NCBI RefSeq assembly: GCF_003700275.1
Contig: NZ_RBRE01000091.1
Span: forward strand, 121,294-185,293
Source of the DNA: Pseudomonas cichorii
GTDB lineage: Bacteria; Pseudomonadota; Gammaproteobacteria; Pseudomonadales; Pseudomonadaceae
Length of the DNA: 64,000 nt
Direction of reading: 5' to 3'
Below are positions 44,898 through 53,004 of the stretch, piece after piece (the first letter of the stretch is position 1; each line of letters opens with the position of its first letter). Made by a program: the position numbers and the translations under genes. The notes beneath the pieces are model-generated. The model was not told the DNA's origin and searched no databases. It saw only the letters and a program-made list of their open reading frames with translations.

Positions 44898-44915
44898 GTG
44901 ACGATTCTGTGACAG
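44898..44915 (-). promoter_or_regulatory. Pho box upstream of the phytase operon
   Basis: Read on the minus strand it is CTGTCAC-AGAA-TCGTCAC: two 7-mers spaced exactly as in the PhoB consensus, the first matching CTGTCAC fully and the second at five of seven positions. A possible -10 (CTAGCT) lies about ten bases downstream. PhoB activation under phosphate limitation fits the phytase role. Confidence 0.6.
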
Positions 44916-44986
44916 GAAATGGCTGAACACCCGGAAATACAGGGTTTCAGAGGCTAAATGAGCTGATTTGACTTTGAATCGGGGTG

Positions 44987-45083
44987 GTTCGCGAATGAAT
45001 TGGCCTCTACACAACCTGTATTCGCCGCCAAAGCCCATTCCACGGGATAAGCACGTCGAGGTAGCAAGCGAATTTATTCGCGA
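44987..45083. repeat. REP pair in convergent orientation
   Basis: GTTCGCGAATGAATTGGC at 44987-45004 and an inverted partner GCGAATTTATTCGCGAA at about 45068-45083 flank about 60 unrelated bases. This is the doublet arrangement typical of REP clusters, here in the divergent intergenic region. Confidence 0.65.
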
Positions 45084-45121
45084 AAAATCGTAGCCCCCAT
45101 GAGCTGATTCGACCCCCGCCA

Positions 45122-45139
45122 CCGTCACACAAGTGTCAC
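45122..45139 (+). promoter_or_regulatory. Pho box upstream of the GGDEF-like gene
   Basis: CCGTCAC-ACAA-GTGTCAC: two 7-mers with 4-base spacing, each matching CTGTCAC at six of seven positions, about 50 bases before the start. It suggests PhoB control of the divergent gene too. Confidence 0.5.
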
Positions 45140-45188
45140 GGCCATCTGTTGTGCTGGCCGGCAATCAGTGCTCCCGGAGCCCGTCACC

Positions 45189-46103
45189 ATGTTCAGCATC
45201 CTCAAACCCCATCGCGGCAAACTCACCCTGCTGCTGGTCGCGGCCAATCTGGGGCTGCTCGCCTTCCTGGCCTTTGGCGATATCAAATACGTCAGCGAAT
45301 GGAAGTGGCTGGATATCGTCGGCGAAGGCGGTTCCGCACTTCTGGCCCTGATCTGGCTGTTTCTGGTGTTCAAGAGCCGCCCGGCTGGCCGGGTGACCAA
45401 CTACCTTGCAGCGGGCCTGAGCTGTGTGTTCTTTTCCTGGTGGATCGATGCGCTGGACGAATTCATCCGCCTGCCCAAGGACATCAACTGGGACCACTGG
45501 CTGGAATCCGGGCCAATGCCGGTGGGGCTGATCCTGTTGACCATCGGCATTTACCACTGGCATCGGGAACAACTGGCAATCAGTGCCCACATGGAAAAAC
45601 GCGAACGCGGATTCCGTGAACACCGGCTGTTCGACAAACTCACGCCACTGGGCAGCGCCGATTACCTGAAACGCCAGTTGGTGCTCAGCCTGGAAGACAG
45701 CCAGCGCCAGCAGCAGCCGCTGTCACTGGTGGTGGTGGACGTGGATAATTTCAGCGCCATCAACCGTGCCTTCGGGCATGCCGAAGGCGATGAAGTGCTA
45801 TCAGCCCTCAGCCATCTGCTGGTACTCAACCTGCGACGTCAGGACCTGCTCTGCCGCCTGGCGGGCGACCGGTTTGTAGTGCTGCTGCCCAATACCGGCG
45901 AAAGCCAGGCAAGGCTGCTCGCCGGGGAATTGCAGCAGGCAGTTGCCGGGCTGGCCCACAAGACCCGACTACAGGGCGAGCGACTTCATCTGTCAGTCAG
46001 CACCGCCACGGTCATGGCCATGGACGAGACGCCCGACAGCCTGCTCAAGCGCCTCAACCTGTCACTGGCCCGCGCCCGGCAGCCTTTGCCGCGAATCGCC
46101 TGA
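45189..46103 (+). CDS. Membrane GGDEF-like protein with degenerate active site
   Basis: A 304-residue protein with about four N-terminal membrane helices (LTLLLVAANLGLLAFLAFG, LLALIWLFLVFK, NYLAAGLSCVFFSWWIDAL, MPVGLILLTIGIYHW) and a C-terminal GGDEF domain (about 140-300). The metal-binding VVVDVDNFSAINRAFGH is intact, but the GGDEF loop reads AGDRF (225-229), losing the acidic residue needed for cyclase activity. The product-binding I-site RRQD (216-219) is present at the correct spacing. It is therefore more likely a c-di-GMP sensor than an active cyclase. GGAG precedes the ATG; a Pho box lies upstream. Its stop is eight bases before the AraC gene. Confidence 0.85.
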   Translation: MFSILKPHRGKLTLLLVAANLGLLAFLAFGDIKYVSEWKWLDIVGEGGSALLALIWLFLVFKSRPAGRVTNYLAAGLSCVFFSWWIDALDEFIRLPKDINWDHWLESGPMPVGLILLTIGIYHWHREQLAISAHMEKRERGFREHRLFDKLTPLGSADYLKRQLVLSLEDSQRQQQPLSLVVVDVDNFSAINRAFGHAEGDEVLSALSHLLVLNLRRQDLLCRLAGDRFVVLLPNTGESQARLLAGELQQAVAGLAHKTRLQGERLHLSVSTATVMAMDETPDSLLKRLNLSLARARQPLPRIA

Positions 46104-46111
46104 GGTCTGCC

Positions 46112-47149
46112 GTGACGATCAAGTGCGACTGGTACGAAACCGACAGCCGATTCATCCCCGGCCATTACCAAGCGGCAACGCTGATCGATCTGGCGTTGTC
46201 GCGGGGGATTGACAGCCACCGTCTGCTCAAGGGTACGGGGCTGTTCTATGAAGACATCATCGCGGGCAAGACCCGTCTGAGTCCCCGGCAATTCTTTACC
46301 CTGATCGGCAACGCCCGGCGCCAGATGGACGCCGACGACACCAGCTTTCTGTTTGGCCAGCGGTTGTTTCCCGGCCACTACGGCGCCGCCAGTCACGCCT
46401 TGCGACATGCACAGAATCTGCATCAGGCCCTGGAAATCCTGATTCGCCAGCAGGCATTGCTCAGCCCGTTGCTGACCCCTCGTCTGGAGCTGGACGAACA
46501 GCATGCCTACCTTTACTGGCTAGACAGTTGCGGCGCGGGTGAACAGCAGCGTTTTGTGCTGGAAGCCGGCATGACCGCTCTGGTCGCGATGAGTCATCTG
46601 CTGAGCGGGGAGCGCCTGCCCTGGGAATGCAGCTTCTGCCATGACGAGCCGCGCTACGTCGAACAATACTGGGTGCATCTTGGAGAACAGACTTCGTTCG
46701 GACGGCCGCTGGACATGATGCGTCTGCCACGGGAATGCCTGACCCGTCCATGGCCGGGCGCCTCGCCGATTGCCGGGCAGGTCGCGCAGCAGGAAGCCAG
46801 CGCGCAACTGGATGCACTGGGCATGCACGCCAGTCTGCTGGAGCGGATCCACCGACACTTGCGCGACAATGTGCGCGAGGCCTGCAGCCTGGATCAGGTC
46901 GCCCAGGCTTTCGCCATGAGCCCCGCTACCCTCAAACGCAAACTGCAGAAACACGGCACCAGCTTCCAGGCCCAGCACGACCTGGCCCGCAAGCATGTGG
47001 CGCTGTTCCTGTATCAGATCAAGGGCCTGAACAATGAAGCGGTCGCGGACTACCTGAACTTCAACGACCCCGCCAACTTCCGCCGTTCCTTCAAACGCTG
47101 GACCGGCAGCACGCCGAAACTGATCCGGCACCTGTTCAATTTCGACTGA
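46112..47149 (+). CDS. AraC-family regulator, OruR-like
   Basis: A 345-residue AraC protein. The N-terminal part matches the OruR/ArgR-type arabinose-binding-like domain (STRQFFTLIGNARRQM appears here as SPRQFFTLIGNARRQM, with FGQRLFPGHYGAASHAL following). The two C-terminal helix-turn-helices are in ACSLDQVAQAFAMSPATLKR and NNEAVADYLNFNDPANFRRS. The start is GTG with GAGG before it. It lies just upstream of the receptor-protease-ABC operon on the same strand, and follows the GGDEF-like gene by eight bases, so it may regulate the operon and be cotranscribed with the GGDEF-like gene. Confidence 0.87.
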   Translation: MTIKCDWYETDSRFIPGHYQAATLIDLALSRGIDSHRLLKGTGLFYEDIIAGKTRLSPRQFFTLIGNARRQMDADDTSFLFGQRLFPGHYGAASHALRHAQNLHQALEILIRQQALLSPLLTPRLELDEQHAYLYWLDSCGAGEQQRFVLEAGMTALVAMSHLLSGERLPWECSFCHDEPRYVEQYWVHLGEQTSFGRPLDMMRLPRECLTRPWPGASPIAGQVAQQEASAQLDALGMHASLLERIHRHLRDNVREACSLDQVAQAFAMSPATLKRKLQKHGTSFQAQHDLARKHVALFLYQIKGLNNEAVADYLNFNDPANFRRSFKRWTGSTPKLIRHLFNFD

Positions 47150-47205
47150 AACGCCCTGAAAATGGCCCTTGCCCAGCTTTCATGAAGTTTTTTTAATTAT
47201 TTTCT

Positions 47206-47233
47206 GAAAATTTCCCGCGCTGCTCCGTCCTTT
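47206..47233 (+). promoter_or_regulatory. Candidate FecI-type promoter of the receptor operon
   Basis: GAAAAT, 16 bases, then TCCTTT. This closely resembles the fecA promoter of E. coli recognised by FecI (GGAAAT, about 17 bases, TCCTTT as recalled). It lies about 70 bases before the receptor start, and the receptor carries an STN domain, so control by an iron-starvation sigma factor is plausible. Confidence 0.5.
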
Positions 47234-47249
47234 GACTCGCATATAACAT

Positions 47250-47264
47250 TGAGATCAATTCTCA
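47250..47264. promoter_or_regulatory. Fur-box-like dyad upstream of the receptor gene
   Basis: TGAGATCAATTCTCA has TGAGA/TCTCA arms in AT-rich surroundings, like the ATGAGAAT-type Fur sites of Pseudomonas. The match is partial, and the position just downstream of the candidate FecI-type promoter fits repression. Confidence 0.4.
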
Positions 47265-47302
47265 TTCAAAAATGCGGGCCTTTGCCCGTACGGGGACGTG
47301 GG

Positions 47303-50137
47303 ATGACACCGAACACTCAGCCAGCGCGAAGCCTGGGCACAGCGATTCGCAAACACCTGAATCACGCCACACAACTCAGTGCCTTGAGCCTGTGCTGGAT
47401 GATCAGCAGCCAGAGCGTCATGGCCAGCGAAGCGCTGAGCGAGCCTGAGCAGATCCTGCAAACCCGTCACAGTTTCGATATCTCGGTGCAAGAGCTTTCC
47501 GCTGCCCTGATCAGTTTCGGCCAGCAGAGCGGCCTGCAAGTGAGCGTCGACCCGGCCTTGCTGGGCAGCCGCTACTCCCAGGCCGTACAGGGCCAGATGA
47601 GCAGCGAACAGGCACTCGCCAAACTGCTGCATGGCACCGGCATCGGCTGGAACTACGAGCAAGGCAGCCTGGTGTTTCACCTGACCCAGACCAGCGGTCT
47701 GGGTGCACCCATGGAATTGCAGAGTACGGTGGTGCTGGGCGAACCCGAGGAAAACAGTTTCCAGGGTCAGACCGTCATCGGCCGCAAGGCCATTGAAGCG
47801 TTCCCCGGCGCCAACGGCGATATCACGACCCTGCTGCGCATGCACCCCAACGTGCAGTTCAACAACGCACAACAAAGCTCCAACTCGCCCGGTGAAATCG
47901 ACCCGGCGGACGTCAGCATCAACGGCGCCAAGTTCTATCAGAACAATTTCATGATCGATGGTATCTCGATCAACAATGACCTCGATCCCGGCGAGCACGA
48001 CTACAACTCGATTCGGCAATTCGACTCGGCCCCCAGCCGCTCCCATGGCATTGCGCTGGATGCCGACCTGCTTGAAGAAGTCCGGGTCTATGACAGCAAC
48101 GTGCCTGCCGAATACGGTGGCTTCAACGGCGGCGTGGTAGACGCCATTACCCGCAAGCCGACACAGGAAATGCATGGCAAGATTTCGGCTTCGATGACCC
48201 GCTCGGAGTGGACCAAGTACCACATCAGTGGCGAGGACCAGGAAGGTTTCCAGACCTCTACCGACGAGCAATACCAACCGCAGTTCGAGAAAACGACGAT
48301 ACGCGGAACGCTTGAAGGTCATTTGACAGAGAACTTCGGGGCCATCCTCAACTTCTCCCAGAAGCGCGCCACCATTCCGCTGAATGTCTACGATAACGGC
48401 TACAGAAGTGAAACCAGCCCCAATACCAAAGACCAGACCCGACGCATCGATAACTACCTGCTCAAGACTTACTGGAACGCCAGCGAACGATTGAGCGTCG
48501 ATACGTCGCTGACCTATGCGCCGCAGGAAAACTATTATTTCCGGGCCAACCGCATCAATTCCGGCTTCACCACCGAAGGCGGTGGTTTTCAGGGTTCGAT
48601 CAATGCCAAGTGGCAAGGCGACAATGCCGTCTGGACCAATAAACTGGCCATTACCAACCTGACCAGTTCACGCGATGCCGAGTCAGACGACTACATCAAC
48701 TGGTACTTCTCGACCGCAAAGAACTGGGGCAACCCCAACAGCAACACAGCCCGCAGCGCCGAGGGCTCATCCGGGTCGCTGGAACAGACCCAGCGTGGCA
48801 TCACCTATAACACCAAGGCCGACTGGTTCCCGATCCAGATTGCAGGCACCACTCACAGCTTCACCACGGGAATGGAGCTGTCACAACAGGTCGCGACCTG
48901 GGAGCGTCTTGACGACGTGACCTCGGCAACGACATTCCGCCGGGACAATGGTCTCGTCTGCGCCGGTAACGATTCGCTCTGCTCGATCGGCAGGATGCTC
49001 AATGGCAACACCCGGCAATACGCAACACGGATGACCACCTATGAAGCCGGCAAGATTGAACTGACGGAAAACAAGTATGCATTTTTCGCTCAGGACAAGA
49101 TTGAACTGGGCAAGCTGACCCTGCGCCCGGGCGTGCGCTTCGAGGGCGACGACTACATGGAGCAGAAGACTATCTCTCCACGGTTTTCCGGTGATTACGA
49201 TCTCTTTGGTGACCGCAGCACCGTTCTGGTCTTTGGTGCCAACCGCTACTACGGCCGTAACCTGTTCAAGTACCGACTGGCAGACGGACGAGGCAGGCTC
49301 AACACCAGCTATGCCCGCGAAACCCAGACCGGCGCATGGGTCGGAACCCGGCAGGCCAGCACCAGCAAGTTCACCAGCCTGAACGTGCCGTATGACGACG
49401 AACTGACCCTGGGCATCGATCAGCGCTGGCTGGATACCGATTTTCGCCTGAAATATGTCAACCGCAAGGGCCGCGACAAGATCAATCGCTCAACGGCCCG
49501 TGTCCAGGGACTGGCATCCGAGGAAGGTTACGCGACCGAGTATTTCACCTACACCAACAAAGGCCAGAGCGAAAGCGACAACATCACACTGAGCATCACC
49601 CCGTTGCATGAACTCAAGTTCCAGGGCACCCGCACCAGCGTGCAGATGGCCTTCGACTGGTCGCGCACGCGCGATGCCTATGGCAATTATGACGATGCCA
49701 TCAACTCCGAGTTGTATACCAACGAGGATGTGATCTACGACGGCAAACAGATGAAATACACCGAGTTGCCAGCCAGCAACTTCAATCGTCCCTGGACCGC
49801 CCGCATGACCACCATCACCGCGATCCCGCAACTGAACCTGACCTGGAGCAACTTCTTGCGCTATCGCGGCAGCTACGACCAGATCATCAGTACAGGTGAT
49901 GACGTGACCATCGATGGCAAGGACTACTCCGTCTACGAAACCGCAACTGTAAAGGCAGCCCCGACCTGGGACATGCGCCTGGATTGGGAATTGCCCACCG
50001 GCAAGGACCAGGCTGCATTCGTTGCCGTGGACGTGACCAACGTGGCTGACAAGGTCAACCCGATAGTCAGCAACAGCGCTCGCACTACTTATGAGACCGG
50101 CCGCCAGTACTGGCTCGAAGTCGGCTACCGCTTCTGA
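47303..50137 (+). CDS. TonB-dependent receptor with STN signalling domain (FusA/YddB-like position)
   Basis: A 944-residue outer-membrane receptor. After an N-terminal signal region (about residues 22-42, ending VMAS), an STN domain runs from about 57 to 128 (HSFDISVQELSAALISFGQQ through GWNYEQGSLVFHL). A TonB-box-like STVVLG is at 141-146, then plug and barrel (DGKDYSVYETATVKA near the end). The STN domain is the signature of receptors that signal to a FecR/FecI pair. The next two genes are an M16 protease and a YddA-type ABC transporter, the gene set of the Fus and YddA-YddB-PqqL systems, so the ligand may be a protein or peptide such as ferredoxin. The ATG with GGGGACGTGGG before it was chosen. 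Confidence 0.88.
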   Translation: MTPNTQPARSLGTAIRKHLNHATQLSALSLCWMISSQSVMASEALSEPEQILQTRHSFDISVQELSAALISFGQQSGLQVSVDPALLGSRYSQAVQGQMSSEQALAKLLHGTGIGWNYEQGSLVFHLTQTSGLGAPMELQSTVVLGEPEENSFQGQTVIGRKAIEAFPGANGDITTLLRMHPNVQFNNAQQSSNSPGEIDPADVSINGAKFYQNNFMIDGISINNDLDPGEHDYNSIRQFDSAPSRSHGIALDADLLEEVRVYDSNVPAEYGGFNGGVVDAITRKPTQEMHGKISASMTRSEWTKYHISGEDQEGFQTSTDEQYQPQFEKTTIRGTLEGHLTENFGAILNFSQKRATIPLNVYDNGYRSETSPNTKDQTRRIDNYLLKTYWNASERLSVDTSLTYAPQENYYFRANRINSGFTTEGGGFQGSINAKWQGDNAVWTNKLAITNLTSSRDAESDDYINWYFSTAKNWGNPNSNTARSAEGSSGSLEQTQRGITYNTKADWFPIQIAGTTHSFTTGMELSQQVATWERLDDVTSATTFRRDNGLVCAGNDSLCSIGRMLNGNTRQYATRMTTYEAGKIELTENKYAFFAQDKIELGKLTLRPGVRFEGDDYMEQKTISPRFSGDYDLFGDRSTVLVFGANRYYGRNLFKYRLADGRGRLNTSYARETQTGAWVGTRQASTSKFTSLNVPYDDELTLGIDQRWLDTDFRLKYVNRKGRDKINRSTARVQGLASEEGYATEYFTYTNKGQSESDNITLSITPLHELKFQGTRTSVQMAFDWSRTRDAYGNYDDAINSELYTNEDVIYDGKQMKYTELPASNFNRPWTARMTTITAIPQLNLTWSNFLRYRGSYDQIISTGDDVTIDGKDYSVYETATVKAAPTWDMRLDWELPTGKDQAAFVAVDVTNVADKVNPIVSNSARTTYETGRQYWLEVGYRF

Positions 50138-50181
50138 CCCTCCAGTAACCGATTGCCCAAACGCTTTAACCGAGATACCTG

Positions 50182-53004
50182 ATGAAAAAGATATTCATGA
50201 GCCTGTCCGGCTTGCTGATGCTGAGCGCCTGCGCCCAGTTTCCCGGCAGCCCGCAACCCCAGACCTGGGACCCGCAGATCACTCGCGGCCATCTGACCAA
50301 TGGCCTGGAATACCGCCTGGTACGTGAAACCGGCCAGCCGGGAAGAATCGATGTACGCCTGACCGTCAAGGCCGGTTCGGTGGATGAAGAAGACAATCAG
50401 GTGGGTGTCGCCCACATGGTCGAGCACCTGAACTTCTACAGCCATGCCGGACAGGCTGAAAACGTGCGCAGCCTGATGAATCAGTGGGGCTGGATTCAGG
50501 GCCGTAACTACAACGCCATGACCAACTACGACCGCACCCAGTACCTGCTCAGCCCTACAGGCGGCGCGGCGCAGACCGAACAGGCCTTGCAGGCACTCTC
50601 GATCCTGACCCTGGCGCATGACTACAACGCGGACAATCTGGAGCAGGAGCGTCCGATTGTCATCGAGGAGTGGCGCGGCGGCCTGGGTGTCGCCCAGCGC
50701 ATGAACGAGCAACGCACCGCCTCGCAGCGCATCGGCTCGCGCTATCCGGAGCATCGCACCATCGGCAACGAAGCGGCGATTCGCTCGGCGACCCTGACCG
50801 AACTGCAGAACTTTGAAAAACGCTGGTATGTGCCCAACAACATGGTCCTGACCATTGTTGGCGACATCGATCCCGCCACCCTGCCCACCCGGATCGAACA
50901 CTGGTTCGGCAAGGCAAAACCAGCCGACCTGCCCGAGAAAAGCTACCGGGAGTTGACCCTGGACAAACAGCTGAAGATCGTTCGTCTGCAAGACAGCCAG
51001 AGTGGCAGCAATCAGGTGGCCTTGCTGTTCCGCCTGCACGAGGCGCCCAGCCGTGCACCGACCCTGGACGGTTTGCGCGAACGCCTGATTGACCGGATTA
51101 CCCTGTCACTGCTGCTTGACCAGTTGCGCCTGCAGCCTCGTGAGCCCGGCGTACGCACCCTGACCGTACAGAAAAGCCTGATCGGCGACTACTCCAGTGT
51201 CCTGGGCTTTGCCGCTGGCGTGGAAGGCGACGCACACGACGTAGCCCTGAAACAGCTGCTCACGGAAATCGAGCGCATCCGGCGCTTTGGCCTGCGCGAC
51301 GCCGACCTCACGCGCGAGAAAGACAGCATTCGCGCCATCGCGCAAAAGATGCTGGATAAAAGCCCACAGCGTACCTTCGAGCAATGGGTCAACGACCTCA
51401 ACGATGCCGCAAATCAGACCCGCATCGTGCTCCCCAAGCATGATATTGCCACGCAGTATCTGGCCGCACTCGACAGCATCGAACTCAAGGACCTGAACCA
51501 GCGCCTGAAAAGCTGGACCGACAGCCCGGACCGGGTTCTGCAACTGAGCGCTCCGGGCCTGAAACCGCTGTCACTGCCCACCGTTGAAGCCGTGAACGGT
51601 CTGATCACACACATCCACAGCAGCCAATTGGAAGCACCGCAAACCGCACCCGCCGCTGCCTCGCAAGAACCTGAAGCCCTGCCCGCAATACCTGCCGCAT
51701 CGGCCAAGGGGCAGATCGTCAAGCGCAAGGCCTTTGCCGAACAAAAAGTCGAATACTGGCAGTTGAGCAATGGCGACCGTCTGGTCTGGCTCAAGCGCAA
51801 TGGCGAGAATGGTCGACTGGTCATGCAGGCCGACTCCAGTGCCGGTTTCATGACCACCGAGATTCCTGCCTGGCGTAGCCAGATGGCAGCGCAGTTGGCC
51901 GGACAAAGCGCGCCGCATGGCTGGAACGAAGAGCAGATCCGCCGCTGGCGCAGCGAGCAAGGCGTAACCTTCTCCCTTGATCAGGAAGCCGGTCGCCTGC
52001 AACTGGACCTCTCGACCATCGACAACAAAAAAGACCTCCCCGCGCAGCAGCGCCTGCAGGCCTTGTTGCAGGCTTATCGCCTGAGCCAGACCTCCACCGA
52101 CATCGACAGCGAGGCGCTTGAGGAAGCGCGCAACGAGTTGATCGAACGCATGTCGCGCAACACCGACAATGTCCGCGAACTCCAGGACAAGGCCCTGCGC
52201 ACCCTGCAATATGGCCAGGACAACTGGCAGTCGCCAACCGTCGGCGACCTTCAGCGCCTGCAAAGCCAGGACCTGACGGCCGACTGGCAGCGCTTGAGCC
52301 AGGCGCCGGCGACCTACTACCTGATGGCCGATGTGGACGCCAGCGTTCTCCAGCCTCTGGTCGAGCAGGAACTGGCCGGGATCAGCCGCGGCAAGCCCCT
52401 GAAAACCAGCCAGCAACAGCAACGCAGCGGCTATCACGCTCAGGAACTGGCCATCGGTATCGAGCCGCGCGCAATGTTGTACGCGCACAGCTATCACGCT
52501 CGTGCCTGGACGCCCGAAGACGCGGCCCGCGTCTCCACCCTCAAGGATATTGCCCTCAGGGCCTTGAAGGAGCAGTTGCGCGGTGAAGCATCGGGCGTCT
52601 ATCGCCTGACTTTCGACAGCTCGCTCAACCAACAGACCCAGCGTATCGAAAGCCGCCTGAACTTCAGCAGCGATCCGGCCCGTGTCGAAGAGCTTTGGCA
52701 GATGGCCAGGACCACACTTGCCAAACTGCCGAAAAACATCAGCGAGAAAGACATCGTTGCTGCGCGCAAGAGCCTCATCCAGCAGGAAAAACTGCGCCGC
52801 GACGATCCGCAGACCCAGATGCGCCGCCTGATTCTCAGTGATCGTTATTGGGGGGATCCGCGCTACCTGAGCCAGCAACAGCAATTGACCCAAGCCTTGA
52901 CCGTGCCAGCGCTCAAGCGCCTGGCCGGTGAGTTGTTCGACCCGCAGAACCTGGTCCAGTTGCGCCTGCTGCCTGCGCCGAAAAGCGTGGTCGCCGGGCA
53001 ATGA
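50182..53004 (+). CDS. M16 zinc protease lipoprotein, PqqL/FusC-like
   Basis: A 940-residue protein with a lipoprotein signal (MSLSGLLMLSACAQ, lipobox Cys17) and two M16 halves. The inverted zinc motif HMVEH is at 78-82, and the third ligand is probably Glu163 in IVIEEWRGG; both are intact. The second half (after about residue 500) has the inactive M16 partner fold. The size matches PqqL and FusC (about 930 residues), periplasmic proteases that cut imported substrates of their TonB receptors. It lies 44 bases after the receptor gene and overlaps the ABC gene by four bases. Confidence 0.9.
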   Translation: MKKIFMSLSGLLMLSACAQFPGSPQPQTWDPQITRGHLTNGLEYRLVRETGQPGRIDVRLTVKAGSVDEEDNQVGVAHMVEHLNFYSHAGQAENVRSLMNQWGWIQGRNYNAMTNYDRTQYLLSPTGGAAQTEQALQALSILTLAHDYNADNLEQERPIVIEEWRGGLGVAQRMNEQRTASQRIGSRYPEHRTIGNEAAIRSATLTELQNFEKRWYVPNNMVLTIVGDIDPATLPTRIEHWFGKAKPADLPEKSYRELTLDKQLKIVRLQDSQSGSNQVALLFRLHEAPSRAPTLDGLRERLIDRITLSLLLDQLRLQPREPGVRTLTVQKSLIGDYSSVLGFAAGVEGDAHDVALKQLLTEIERIRRFGLRDADLTREKDSIRAIAQKMLDKSPQRTFEQWVNDLNDAANQTRIVLPKHDIATQYLAALDSIELKDLNQRLKSWTDSPDRVLQLSAPGLKPLSLPTVEAVNGLITHIHSSQLEAPQTAPAAASQEPEALPAIPAASAKGQIVKRKAFAEQKVEYWQLSNGDRLVWLKRNGENGRLVMQADSSAGFMTTEIPAWRSQMAAQLAGQSAPHGWNEEQIRRWRSEQGVTFSLDQEAGRLQLDLSTIDNKKDLPAQQRLQALLQAYRLSQTSTDIDSEALEEARNELIERMSRNTDNVRELQDKALRTLQYGQDNWQSPTVGDLQRLQSQDLTADWQRLSQAPATYYLMADVDASVLQPLVEQELAGISRGKPLKTSQQQQRSGYHAQELAIGIEPRAMLYAHSYHARAWTPEDAARVSTLKDIALRALKEQLRGEASGVYRLTFDSSLNQQTQRIESRLNFSSDPARVEELWQMARTTLAKLPKNISEKDIVAARKSLIQQEKLRRDDPQTQMRRLILSDRYWGDPRYLSQQQQLTQALTVPALKRLAGELFDPQNLVQLRLLPAPKSVVAGQ

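Larger units (their letters stand above)
44824..45188. other. Divergent intergenic region with two Pho boxes and a REP pair
   Basis: About 365 bases between the phytase operon and the GGDEF-like gene. It contains a Pho box facing each gene and the REP doublet between them. No protein gene is supported. Confidence 0.6.

Noticed and set aside
42316..44901. Open frame of 861 codons opposite the phytase-operon receptor
   Set aside because: Antisense to a TonB receptor with clear signal peptide, plug and barrel; the antisense product has no family features.
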